Part shown: positions 39,984-47,733 of the stretch, piece after piece
How the letters are laid out: every line of letters begins with the position of its first letter
Numbering within the stretch: the first letter of the stretch is position 1
Assembly (NCBI GenBank): GCA_012800355.1
Contig: JAAZJL010000014.1
Span: 1 to 47,733, forward strand
Length of the DNA stretch: 47,733 nt
Source of the DNA: Erysipelotrichia bacterium
GTDB lineage: Bacteria; Bacillota_I; Bacilli_A; Erysipelotrichales; Erysipelotrichaceae
Reading direction: 5' to 3'
Position numbers and translations under genes: made by a program
Notes under the pieces: model-generated
The model's database searches: none
Told to the model about the DNA's origin: nothing
Seen by the model: only the letters and a program-made list of their open reading frames with translations

Positions 39984-41513
39984 TTAAGCTTTATATTCTA
40001 AACAGTCTTGGTAGTTTTTAATTTCTTTACGTATCTTTCTACATAGTGCTGTGCTTCCTGGCCCATAGTTAATTATATAACCATAATATCTTTCGATTAC
40101 CTTATAGGCTTTTCCATCAATAATGTTTCGTACATTAATCTTTTCTTTATCATATAAAACTACAATAATGGCTGTTGCAGATGAAGTGATTTTTTTTATG
40201 TTTGAAATTCCGCCAAGATTTTCGATATATTGTTTTACTTCAATAATTTGTTTTTCTCTTTCTAAGAAATAATGAGCTAATACTCTATAGAAAATGAATA
40301 CCAATATTTGATATACAATAAAGACAACGATTCCAATTAAAACAATTCTCTTTACAGCTGGAAACAAATTCACATCTCTTGAATATTTAATTAATTCATA
40401 AATGTTTCCAGTAGCAAGAAAACCTGGGTTACCAAAAGCACCACAACCTAAATAGGTATTAGTTAATCCACATGCTAAATGGATTAAAGCACACATTGTT
40501 ATATGCATTCCTAATAAAACTGGCGCAGTAAATAATAATACTAACTCCATTGGTAAGGTTGCTGCTCCAAATAAAGAAGTGACAATTCCTAACAAAACCA
40601 AACCTATAGATCTATTTCTTTCTATTTTGTCAGAAACATTAACATAATAAGATACTATCAACGATGGTATTGCAAAAAGATTAATAATATAACTTGCACT
40701 TATATATCGCCCTGTTCCGATTGATATATCATTTGCTTTATATTGTTCAATCCAAATGTTAATATCACCTAGAATTGTAACTTCAGCTGAGTTAACCCAA
40801 CTCCCACCTAGGTTGCCAAACAAAAAGTTGTTTGTCAAAATTTCTTCCATTCCAAGAACATTTAAAATTTGCCTTATTAAACCATAGACGTACATAACTC
40901 CTGGATTAGAGTGATTTTTCGAAATCCAATTCATAATATTATTTAAAATCATTACTAAATAACCATACTCATGACTTACTACAACACCAGCTACAATAGT
41001 GAAAACTATTGTCATCAAAAAGAACCAAATATCATTGTCAATGAATACAAACATCCCATAGTTATATCTTTTTCTTGAAAGTTTGTATGATACCATAACA
41101 ATAAAGATAACGATTATACTGGCAATAATTCCAAGATTAATAGGAGACTTAACAATTGCATTTCCTGATGCATTTATTGTTTCGTATGATAAACCTAAAA
41201 TTTCTTTATAGTAAGTGGCACTAAAAGATGTTTTAGCAAAGAACATTGTTACAACATTTAATAAAGCATAACTAATCATTGTCGCAATTACTGGAATTAC
41301 ATCCTTATGTGTTTTTCCAATATAATTTATTGCTAAAACGAAAGGAAAGGCATCTACAAGTAATTTGCCACTATATCCACACATCGAAATAACGAGACTT
41401 ATAACCTCGCCATTTGTTTTTATACTTCCTATTCTCATTAAGACAAAGCCAATAAACAGCATTCCTAATGCGAAATTAATTGATTCAATAATTCTATACC
41501 ATTTATTATTCAT
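39984..41513 (-). CDS. PTS glucose-type IIC-IIB-like protein, key residues lost
   Basis: A 509-residue protein built like PtsG-class EIICB: about ten membrane helices (1-400), then a soluble IIB-like domain (about 425-500). Two hallmarks are changed. The sugar-binding GITEPIE of IIC reads GAATLPME (316-323), so the first Glu is Leu320. The phosphocysteine motif LDACATRLRV of IIB reads ITSSATAIIV (442-451), so the Cys is Ser445. It should not be able to phosphorylate sugar in the normal way. It may be a sensor, a facilitator or a decaying paralogue. It lies between nadK (19-base gap) and mutS (13-base gap) in the same direction. Confidence 0.8.
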   Translation of the reverse strand: MNNKWYRIIESINFALGMLFIGFVLMRIGSIKTNGEVISLVISMCGYSGKLLVDAFPFVLAINYIGKTHKDVIPVIATMISYALLNVVTMFFAKTSFSATYYKEILGLSYETINASGNAIVKSPINLGIIASIIVIFIVMVSYKLSRKRYNYGMFVFIDNDIWFFLMTIVFTIVAGVVVSHEYGYLVMILNNIMNWISKNHSNPGVMYVYGLIRQILNVLGMEEILTNNFLFGNLGGSWVNSAEVTILGDINIWIEQYKANDISIGTGRYISASYIINLFAIPSLIVSYYVNVSDKIERNRSIGLVLLGIVTSLFGAATLPMELVLLFTAPVLLGMHITMCALIHLACGLTNTYLGCGAFGNPGFLATGNIYELIKYSRDVNLFPAVKRIVLIGIVVFIVYQILVFIFYRVLAHYFLEREKQIIEVKQYIENLGGISNIKKITSSATAIIVVLYDKEKINVRNIIDGKAYKVIERYYGYIINYGPGSTALCRKIRKEIKNYQDCLEYKA

Positions 41514-41532
41514 TTAGTTACCCTTCCTGCTT

Positions 41533-42303
41533 TCAAAATAGTTGTTTTAAATTCTCTATCCATCTTTGAGGTTTATAATGAGCAATCTGAACAAACCTAT
41601 CTGATAGTACGCATGTTATTTGAAGCTCCCCCTCTAAATCAACATCATATCTATCAAAGCACAATTTCGTATTACTAAAATCTTCGCTAATAAAATCAAT
41701 CTTTGTTGATCCTAACAACACTATTGGATTAATAATTGAATTGAAATGTGAATGGTGAATGCCACCAACTTCTTTTAGTTGTAACACATTTAATCCAGGT
41801 TGAACTATTGCTCCTGATATTGATCTATTATATCCAGTTGATCCTATTTGGGTTGAAACACACATTCCTAAACCATGAAATGTTTCTAATTTTTCATCAT
41901 TTAGCAAAACGTCTATTACCTTCGTTTTATAACTTTCGATTCTCATTTCATTTACAGCATAAAATTTTTTTCCGTTAGAAAGATCTATTTTTAATAAATA
42001 TCTCTTTTCTATTTCTGGTTTTTTTGTCAGGATCTGACTAACAAATTCTTTCATTTCTTTTAGTGTGAAATCAGCAAAAAAACCTAGCGTTCCAGTATGG
42101 ATACCAGTAAAAGCTGTTTTATCCAGTCGATAAATATATTTATGAATAGCTGACAAAAAAGTACCATCGCCTCCAATGACACAAACTATATCAGGACTTG
42201 CTTCATCGTATTGCATGTTTCCTTCTAATAGTTGTTTTTGAATTGTCATAGCGACCTTTATAGATACAGCATCATTTTTAGATACAATAGCAAACTTTTT
42301 CAT
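41533..42303 (-). CDS. nadK: NAD kinase
   Basis: A 256-residue enzyme that makes NADP from NAD and ATP. It has the GGDGTFLSAIH motif (residues 50-60), FFADFTLKEM, VNEMRIES, and the glycine-rich STQIGSTGYNRSISGAIV. The length is that of Gram-positive NadK. GAGAAGGAAAG precedes the ATG. It is the first gene of the long minus-strand cluster and is divergent from the CYTH gene, a neighbourhood also found in Bacillus (yjbK and the NAD kinase gene). Confidence 0.96.
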   Translation of the reverse strand: MKKFAIVSKNDAVSIKVAMTIQKQLLEGNMQYDEASPDIVCVIGGDGTFLSAIHKYIYRLDKTAFTGIHTGTLGFFADFTLKEMKEFVSQILTKKPEIEKRYLLKIDLSNGKKFYAVNEMRIESYKTKVIDVLLNDEKLETFHGLGMCVSTQIGSTGYNRSISGAIVQPGLNVLQLKEVGGIHHSHFNSIINPIVLLGSTKIDFISEDFSNTKLCFDRYDVDLEGELQITCVLSDRFVQIAHYKPQRWIENLKQLF

Positions 42304-42360
42304 AGAATTCTTTCCTTCTCTATTTAATTATTGTATCATATTTGAGAGGTGTTATTCCAC

Positions 42361-42885
42361 ATGAAACAGCAACTAGAAATAGAATTTAAAACTCTAGTTA
42401 GTAAAGAACAATTTGATAAACTCAGTGACTTATATCGACCATTGCTGTTTGTCAAACAACATAATTACTATTATAGTTCACTTAATTCTGAACATTCTTT
42501 TAGAATAAGAATTAAAGACAATCAAAAAATCTTTGCCTTAAAAGAAACATTAGGGGATAAAATATTAGAACATGAAAAAACGTTTACTGGTCAATTTTAT
42601 GAAGATAACGAGATTGAAGTTGTTCTTAACAAACTAAATATTTTACCTCCTTTTAATCTGGTGGGTGAACTAGTTACTTATCGTGCAACCATTGAAACTG
42701 CATTGGCTGATTTATGCTTTGATATTAATTGTTATAACGATTTAATTGACTATGAAATTGAATATGAAATTAAAAAAGACCACGATGGTCTTTGTGTATT
42801 TAAAGAAATTTTGTCTAAAGCAAAAATTGAGTATGTACAATCTTATGCATCAAAATATAAAAGGTGTATTTCATCAAAAGAATAG
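42361..42885 (+). CDS. CYTH domain protein (YjbK-like)
   Basis: A 174-residue single-domain CYTH protein, the triphosphate tunnel fold. The signature ExExK is seen as EIEFK (residues 6-10). Charged beta strands follow that would line the tunnel (FRIRIKD, FALKET, VGELVTYRATIE, YEIEYEI). Members hydrolyse inorganic triphosphate or make cAMP; the YjbK branch next to NAD kinase is thought to be a triphosphatase. The ATG at 42361 (GAGGTG nine bases ahead) is preferred over the GTG inside that RBS. Confidence 0.87.
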   Translation: MKQQLEIEFKTLVSKEQFDKLSDLYRPLLFVKQHNYYYSSLNSEHSFRIRIKDNQKIFALKETLGDKILEHEKTFTGQFYEDNEIEVVLNKLNILPPFNLVGELVTYRATIETALADLCFDINCYNDLIDYEIEYEIKKDHDGLCVFKEILSKAKIEYVQSYASKYKRCISSKE

Positions 42886-42905
42886 TGTTCTCCACTATTC
42901 TTTTT
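42876..42905. terminator. Bidirectional terminator between the CYTH gene and the 304-residue gene
   Basis: AAAAGAATAGTG (42876-42887) pairs perfectly with CACTATTCTTTT (42893-42904). The stem contains the CYTH TAG (42883-42885) and, on the other strand, the TAG of the convergent gene (42895-42897). Confidence 0.9.
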
Positions 42906-43809
42906 CGTACAAATAATTTATCCCTATTTTATTCAACATTTCTATTTGCGAGTCACTAAATTCTCTATTAGAAACTACTATAATTTTTATTTTTTCTTTT
43001 ATTGTTTGTTCTACATTTAGCATTAAGCAAACCAACTGTCCAATCATTCTATAATAATTCTCTGTGCTATCTCTGATGTTTGTTTGAAACAAATAGTATA
43101 AAATGTTTGGTTTACCAAAATTTATAAATCCAATATGTCTATTGTTTATCCATAGATGATTATCAATACTGTGTTTTTTATCTATTTTTTTATAATATTG
43201 TTTAGTAATTTCATCTTCGATTCCTAGTGATTCCATTATCGTAGCAATCTTATATTGCATAAGTTGTTGATTAAAACTACTTTCATCTGCCTCACTTTGT
43301 ATTGAACTCCATAAATCCAAGCCTATCTTTTGAGCTTCCTCTAAAATTCTCAGGGTTTGCTTTCCTTCGTGTTTGTCTACATAAGTGAAACTTTCTAAAT
43401 TGCTTGGAATCTCATAGCCTAAATCAGATAGATAAATTGGGCTTCTAAAAAATACAACTCTATCTAGAACTAGACAATTAATTTTTTCTGGCATTTCTTT
43501 TATTTTTTTACTTTTATCAATTGCTTCGTATAAATCTTTTTTTGATATATAACCAGTTTTTGTTTTATGCTTTCTCCACATCGTTGAAATTGACATTGAT
43601 GAAGAACCCATAAACCTACCATAACCAACTAGCCCTTTTTCTTTTCTAGTTTTTGTAGCATTGTCTCTAGACAAGAAAAATAGCAAATCGCCAATATTAA
43701 AATCAGAAAAATTTTTCGTTGACAAACGCCAGAATACTATCGAGTTTGATCCATTCACTCGATGATATTCAATCATCTTTTCATCTGTAACATAAGCGAT
43801 TGCTGCCAT
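42895..43809 (-). CDS. Unrecognised protein, possible EVE/PUA-like N-terminus
   Basis: A 304-residue soluble protein that I do not recognise. The first ~75 residues (IVFWRLSTKNFSDFNIGDLL, FFLSRDN, EKGLVGYGRFMGS) have the pattern of EVE/ASCH/PUA-like small-ligand or modified-base readers: an aromatic-rich strand, GDLLFF, then a Gly-rich return strand. The C-terminal ~110 residues include IGFINFGKPNILYYLFQ and KIIVVSNREFSDSQIEM, which could be an alpha/beta nuclease-like fold, but no catalytic motif is clear. It has a good RBS (GAGGTGAACT-ATG) and lies 10 bases after recR in the same direction, so it probably shares the dnaX-recR transcript. Confidence 0.65.
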   Translation of the reverse strand: MAAIAYVTDEKMIEYHRVNGSNSIVFWRLSTKNFSDFNIGDLLFFLSRDNATKTRKEKGLVGYGRFMGSSSMSISTMWRKHKTKTGYISKKDLYEAIDKSKKIKEMPEKINCLVLDRVVFFRSPIYLSDLGYEIPSNLESFTYVDKHEGKQTLRILEEAQKIGLDLWSSIQSEADESSFNQQLMQYKIATIMESLGIEDEITKQYYKKIDKKHSIDNHLWINNRHIGFINFGKPNILYYLFQTNIRDSTENYYRMIGQLVCLMLNVEQTIKEKIKIIVVSNREFSDSQIEMLNKIGINYLYEKE

Positions 43810-43819
43810 AGTTCACCTC

Positions 43820-44413
43820 TTATTGTTTTATTCTCCCTTTGAAGGCATGCATTAATGTAAGTTCGTCAGCATAATCAAGATTACTGCCTGTTGGCAATCC
43901 TGAAGCTAATCTTGTTACTATAAGATTTGTATTGGGCTTCAGTATCTTACATATGTATAACGCTGTTGTATCTCCTTCCATTGTAGAATTCGTCGCAATA
44001 ATAATCTCTTTAGTATTTTCATTTATTCTGTCAAACAGATTTTGAAAATTCAAATCCTCTGGCAAAATACCTTTGATTGGAGAAATAGCGCCGTGCAACA
44101 CATGATAGACACCATTATATAATCCCATTTTTTCTATCGCGATTAAATCCTTGGTCTGTTGCACAACACAAATTATTTCTTTATCTCTTGAAGGGTCTTC
44201 ACAAATTTTGCATTTTTCACTTTCAGTTAAATTGCCACAAATAGTACATTTATGTATTTTCTCTTTTACTAATAATAGCTGATTAGCAAAAGCTTCTATC
44301 TCTTCTTTTGGAAGTTCTAAAAGTCTCATTGCATATCTTTCGGCTGTCTTTTGACCCACCGAAGGCAAAAGCCTTAAATATTCCATTAGTTTTTCCAGGG
44401 TATTTGGGTACAT
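43820..44413 (-). CDS. recR: Recombination mediator RecR
   Basis: A 197-residue protein that, with RecO (and RecF), loads RecA on gapped DNA. It has the helix-hairpin-helix LPSVGQKTAERYAMRLL, the four-Cys zinc motif CTICGNLTESEKCKIC, and a Toprim domain starting CVVQQTKDLIAIEKMG with HGAISPIKG and NSTMEGDTTALYI. It starts three bases past the dnaX stop. The YbaB/EbfC gene that usually lies between dnaX and recR is absent. Confidence 0.96.
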   Translation of the reverse strand: MYPNTLEKLMEYLRLLPSVGQKTAERYAMRLLELPKEEIEAFANQLLLVKEKIHKCTICGNLTESEKCKICEDPSRDKEIICVVQQTKDLIAIEKMGLYNGVYHVLHGAISPIKGILPEDLNFQNLFDRINENTKEIIIATNSTMEGDTTALYICKILKPNTNLIVTRLASGLPTGSNLDYADELTLMHAFKGRIKQ

Positions 44414-44416
44414 ATA

Positions 44417-46018
44417 TTACTCTCCAACAACATCAAATCCATCTTTTCCAAATAGAGAAGCCAGCCTATCTTCGGTTGTTATAGTTTCCTCTTGCTTTTT
44501 TGGAGTTGTTTTTTTTGGTTTTTGAGTCTTACTTCTCTCGCTTTTAAAATAAGTAATCAAAAACTCTTTTTCTTCTTTAGTTACACAAACTATCTCTTTT
44601 CTATTTGGAAGATATTTTTCCATCATATTTTCCGCTATTATATTATTTTCCTTATTGTTGATAAAATTTGCATCTGTTCTATTATCAACTGTCAAAATAA
44701 TATTAGTTTTACTTGAAGCCATAATTTCCGCTTCCTTTATTAAATTTATCAATTGTTTTTCCAAACCGAAGAAACTATCAACAAAAATTCCATTTATAAT
44801 TTTAGCATCTACCTCTTTGATTTTTTTTGTTGACTTTAAAAGCATTTGATAATATTCTTCATCACTAAAAGATTTGTTTTCAACTATTACAGGTTTCTTT
44901 TCTTCTTTTTCTGCCACTTCTTTTTCAACAACGATTGGTTCTTCATTAAATTCAACCATTTTCAAAAGACAAACTTCTAGATAAGTTAATGTATTTGTAG
45001 CATCACGATATTTTGATAGTGTATCTATTAAATAGTCAACATACGTTAGCAAAGTGTTTGAATCAAACATTGATGCCATTTTTTGAACGTTTTCTTCATT
45101 TAACACACTTAAAGTATCCAAATTTTTACTATAAATATATACAACTGTTTCTTTAGCAATATCTATTAAATCAGTCGTTAATCTTCTAATATCAATACCA
45201 TTTGTTTCAATTTCCGATAGTTTTTCTATCAATTGTTTTACTTCTTTTTCATAGATTAATTGGTATAATTCAATTTTATCAGCTGTCGTTGCTACACCAT
45301 AAACAGCACTGACATCCTGTATATTTATGTCATCTTGAGCATAGGCAATACATTGATCTAAAATGCTCAAAGCATCTCTCATTCCTCCATCAGCTAAATC
45401 AGCAATAAGTGATATAGCTTCTTTTGAACAATTAATCTTTTCCTTTTCACAAACTTGAGCCAAACTATTTTGAATTACCTTTTTGCTAAGTTTTTTAAAG
45501 TCAAAACGTTGACAACGCGAAATTATTGTTGATGGTATTTTATGAGGTTCAGTTGTTGCAAGAACAAATATACAAAAAGAAGGTGGTTCTTCAATTGTCT
45601 TTAACAAAGCATTAAAAGCACCTGTTGTCATCATATGCACTTCATCAATGATATAGACTTTGTATTTTCCGCTCATTGGAGCATATTTAACTTTCTCTAC
45701 AAGTTCTCTAGCTTCATCAACCCCATTATTTGAAGCAGCATCCATTTCTACCACATCCGGATGTGCTGATTCTTGTATATCAATACAACTTGCACAAGCG
45801 CAACACGGTTTTTCGTTTTCTGATTCACAATTAACCATTTTTGCTAATATTTTCGCAATTGATGTTTTCCCTGTTCCTCTTGGACCACAGAAAAGATAAG
45901 CATGCGCTAATTTATTATGTTTAACAGCATTCTTCAATGTTTCTACGATATGCTGTTGACCAAACACCTCACCAAAATTTTTCGGTCTATATTTACGATA
46001 TAATGCTAAATATGCCAT
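44417..46018 (-). CDS. dnaX: DNA polymerase III subunit tau/gamma
   Basis: A 533-residue clamp-loader ATPase. It has Walker A GPRGTGKTS, the zinc module with CCACASC, Walker B DEVHMM, and sensor 1 around VLATTEPHKIPSTIISRC. A domain III follows to about residue 360 and then a charged linker. The C-terminus EDRLASLFGKDGFDVVGE resembles the tau tail that contacts the polymerase in Bacilli. In frame near the end is A-AAA-AAG (44501-44495), a known -1 slippery heptamer; slipping there would end 10 codons later and drop this tail. The upstream gene is tadA and the downstream gene recR. Confidence 0.96.
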   Translation of the reverse strand: MAYLALYRKYRPKNFGEVFGQQHIVETLKNAVKHNKLAHAYLFCGPRGTGKTSIAKILAKMVNCESENEKPCCACASCIDIQESAHPDVVEMDAASNNGVDEARELVEKVKYAPMSGKYKVYIIDEVHMMTTGAFNALLKTIEEPPSFCIFVLATTEPHKIPSTIISRCQRFDFKKLSKKVIQNSLAQVCEKEKINCSKEAISLIADLADGGMRDALSILDQCIAYAQDDINIQDVSAVYGVATTADKIELYQLIYEKEVKQLIEKLSEIETNGIDIRRLTTDLIDIAKETVVYIYSKNLDTLSVLNEENVQKMASMFDSNTLLTYVDYLIDTLSKYRDATNTLTYLEVCLLKMVEFNEEPIVVEKEVAEKEEKKPVIVENKSFSDEEYYQMLLKSTKKIKEVDAKIINGIFVDSFFGLEKQLINLIKEAEIMASSKTNIILTVDNRTDANFINNKENNIIAENMMEKYLPNRKEIVCVTKEEKEFLITYFKSERSKTQKPKKTTPKKQEETITTEDRLASLFGKDGFDVVGE

Positions 46019-46055
46019 AACTTCCCTCTTTTGTATCTATATTATACTATAATAA

Positions 46056-46520
46056 CTAATCTTTTTGTTGCTTAGCTCTGATGTTTTTAAAAAATGTTTG
46101 CATTAATTTTGAGCAATCTTTTTCCATAATTTGTTTTCTAACGTGAGGATAATGAGAAAAACCTTGAATTGTTGTTAAATCAAATACTGATCCAAAAGCA
46201 CCAGCTTTTTCATCACTTGCACCATAATAAACATTTGCTATTCTTGCTTGCATAATTGCACCAGCGCACATTGGACAAGGCTCCACTGTGATATAAATTG
46301 AACAATTATCAAGTTTCCAACTACCAATATTTTTACAAGCCTGTTCAATCGCTATTATTTCTGCATGACCAACTACAGAATTTCTGTTTTCTCTACAATT
46401 ATGTCCTCTACCAATAATTTCATCATTTAAAACAACAACAGCTCCTATTGGAACTTCGTTTTTTTCTAATGCTTTTTTAGCCTCTTTTAGAGCTTCTTTC
46501 ATATATTGTTCTTTTTCCAT
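46056..46520 (-). CDS. tadA: tRNA-specific adenosine deaminase
   Basis: A 154-residue zinc deaminase that makes inosine at the wobble position of tRNA-Arg(ACG). The zinc and proton-shuttle motifs are HAEIIAI (His/Glu) and EPCPMCAGAIMQARI. ARIANVYYGASDEKAGAFGS is typical of TadA. The start has GGAGC about five bases ahead. It follows the SRP RNA closely and precedes dnaX, as in many Bacillota, where the RNA gene usually lies between the two. Confidence 0.95.
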   Translation of the reverse strand: MEKEQYMKEALKEAKKALEKNEVPIGAVVVLNDEIIGRGHNCRENRNSVVGHAEIIAIEQACKNIGSWKLDNCSIYITVEPCPMCAGAIMQARIANVYYGASDEKAGAFGSVFDLTTIQGFSHYPHVRKQIMEKDCSKLMQTFFKNIRAKQQKD

Positions 46521-46537
46521 TTTGTGCTCCTACAAAT

Positions 46538-46617
46538 AAAAAGGTACACACACATCTCGCTTACGTGGCTGCTTCATTCCTGACCTGACCAAATTAAAGT
46601 CTGACATGTTGTACCAC
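46538..46617 (-). ncRNA. ffs: Signal recognition particle RNA, short (4.5S-like) form
   Basis: On the minus strand the conserved SRP helix-8 core is clear: GGTCAGGTCA-GGAA-TGAAGCAGCC around 46592-46569, with the GGAA tetraloop and the AGCAGCC side of the symmetric loop. The pair closing the tetraloop is A-U instead of the usual C-G, a compensated change. The outer ends GGTACA and TGTACC pair, and a T-run follows at 46542-46538, acting as terminator. At about 80 nt it lacks the Alu domain found in the ~270-nt RNA of Bacillus. The 5' end is inferred from the promoter to within a few bases. Confidence 0.92.
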
Positions 46618-46621
46618 TTAT

Positions 46622-46649
46622 ATTATACTAAATTAATTCTTTTTTTCAA
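46622..46649 (-). promoter_or_regulatory. SRP RNA promoter
   Basis: On the minus strand TTGAAA (46649-46644), 16 bases, then TATAAT (46627-46622). Transcription would begin near 46615-46617, at the 5' end of the SRP RNA. Confidence 0.75.
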
Positions 46650-46684
46650 TGTTTGGTAGCACTTATTATTATTTCGCATTAAAC

Positions 46685-47733
46685 CTAATAACCTTTAACA
46701 AAGTAGTTGTAATATTCATCAAAAGTTATATCGTGTTCTTTAATAAATAAAGCTACTTCTTTTCCTACATATCTATAATGCCAATCTTCCTTATAAAATC
46801 CAGTCAAATGTTCTTTCCCTCCCTGATACCTACAAATAAAGCCATACTCCCAACAATGTTCTTTTGTCCAATCAAACATTTTAGTGTATGTATTATTACC
46901 TTCTAAAGGGAAAACCCTTATATCCACGCTTAATCCCGTCTGGTGTTCGCTATGACCTGGTCTAGCGACACTAATATCCGCTATTTCTAAACCATAATTC
47001 TTCTTTTTCCTATTATAAAGTGTTCTTTGAAAATCATAATCTCTATAGGCGCTGCGTCCTATAATTTTGATTTCCAAAAGATTATCTCTTGCTACCTTAG
47101 ACATTTCCTCTAATGCATCGTATGCATCTTTTACCATCTCAACATCATCATAGATAGTATATTTTTTATCAACACGCACCAAGTTAGCGGGTTCATAATC
47201 ACTTGGCAAACAATAAAATTTATTACAAAGTATCAGCACCCCTTTAGATAAATCAGCGGGCATAATATTTGTATAAAACTCTTGATCAGCATCACAATTA
47301 ACAATCTCTACAATTTGTCTTGAAGTATAGTCGTTGTTTTTCTCATATAATTTCATATATCTTTCTAATCTAGTAGGCATAAAGAAATCAGTATGAATTA
47401 AATCTAGAAATTGTTTTGTAGGTTCTATGTCTTCCAATCCTAAATTAATTATGTAAATTACATCGTTTGGTTCTACATTGCTATTCTTTTTGGAATAGTA
47501 AACACATTTTTTAATTGTTATTTTATCCATATCCAAATGAAGATATTCAGCCAAAACATCATCATACGTCATATCCAGTAGTTGTTTTTCGTTCAAGACA
47601 ACCACGTCGTTAATTGAAGCTGTCTTGTTTTCGAAGAAATACTTTATACATTCAATTCGGTTTGGTTGTTTAATTAAATCAATAAAACTGTCGTAATATA
47701 ACACTTTTTTATTACTTTTATTAACTTCAACTA
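46685..47733 (-). CDS. M15-family (VanY-like) D-Ala-D-Ala carboxypeptidase, 5' end outside window
   Basis: At least 339 residues, and the frame stays open to the right edge. The GTG at 47704 has no RBS, so the real start, perhaps with a signal or membrane segment, probably lies beyond the window. The C-terminal M15 peptidase domain has GRSAYRDYDFQRTLY, the zinc-binding SEHQTGLSVDI (His and Asp) and EDWHYRYVG (catalytic Glu-x-x-His region). Such enzymes trim the terminal D-Ala of peptidoglycan stems. The N-terminal ~190 residues contain LVRV and YCLPSDYEPANL, a linker region often seen before VanY domains. Confidence 0.83.
   Translation of the reverse strand, partial: VEVNKSNKKVLYYDSFIDLIKQPNRIECIKYFFENKTASINDVVVLNEKQLLDMTYDDVLAEYLHLDMDKITIKKCVYYSKKNSNVEPNDVIYIINLGLEDIEPTKQFLDLIHTDFFMPTRLERYMKLYEKNNDYTSRQIVEIVNCDADQEFYTNIMPADLSKGVLILCNKFYCLPSDYEPANLVRVDKKYTIYDDVEMVKDAYDALEEMSKVARDNLLEIKIIGRSAYRDYDFQRTLYNRKKKNYGLEIADISVARPGHSEHQTGLSVDIRVFPLEGNNTYTKMFDWTKEHCWEYGFICRYQGGKEHLTGFYKEDWHYRYVGKEVALFIKEHDITFDEYYNYFVKGY

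Noticed and set aside
41748-41978. Plus-strand frame within nadK
   Set aside because: It is antisense to a conserved enzyme and has no RBS or protein pattern.
46538-46617. tRNA gene in the tadA upstream gap
   Set aside because: There is no cloverleaf, TpsiC or CCA pattern; the GGAA tetraloop and AGCAGCC core identify SRP RNA.

Overview
The window is chromosomal DNA from an A+T-rich member of the Bacillota that uses the standard code: TGA stops several genes (mutS, the first SAM hydrolase) and Trp is TGG. The pointers are an RpoE delta subunit, DivIC, the order pth-mfd-rqcP, nadK beside a YjbK-like CYTH protein, the order SRP RNA-tadA-dnaX-recR, and an energy-coupling-factor (ECF) transporter. 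An Erysipelotrichia-like or Mollicutes-related lineage fits best, but no marker here fixes the family. Genes are densely packed with short gaps and many ATGA/TAATG overlaps. I see no insertion sequence, phage gene, tRNA, 16S/23S rRNA or CRISPR array, and no gene-free stretch above 300 bases.

Left part (1-20.5 kb): a mosaic of small units. It holds a DegV protein, a DUF554 membrane protein, an amidohydrolase, a zinc ribbon, a lipoprotein, a metallophosphoesterase, prfA-prmC, a DUF4236 protein with a RuvA-tail-like C-terminus, rpoE, and a three-gene unit (HD phosphohydrolase, degenerate lipoate-ligase-like protein, YczE-like membrane protein). These are followed by a broken membrane-protein gene, punA, a GlpO-like/FAD oxidoreductase/DUF1667 redox operon, an AI-2E-family permease, gpmI, a small-multidrug-export-family protein, a NADAR protein and divIC.

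Middle part (20.6-26.5 kb): the most distinctive locus. Three paralogous SAM hydroxide-adenosyltransferases (DUF62) surround a complete ECF transporter: S component, fused double ATPase and T component. Overlapping starts and stops bind the last four genes together. The first DUF62 gene is separated from the S component by a structured, attenuator-like leader. A membrane TIR/beta-propeller protein follows on the other strand.

Right part (29.9-47.7 kb): almost entirely minus strand. nadK, a PTS IIC-IIB-like protein lacking its key residues, mutS, mutL, miaA, tcdA, pth, mfd and rqcP form one apparent 12.4-kb operon for genome upkeep and translation quality control. Upstream of it lie a CYTH protein, an unrecognised 304-residue protein, recR, dnaX, tadA, a short SRP RNA and the start of an M15 peptidase.

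Recurring features: convergent genes share bidirectional terminators that contain their stop codons, and a few genes without a Shine-Dalgarno have a TG-preceded -10 box exactly six bases before ATG, which suggests leaderless mRNAs.
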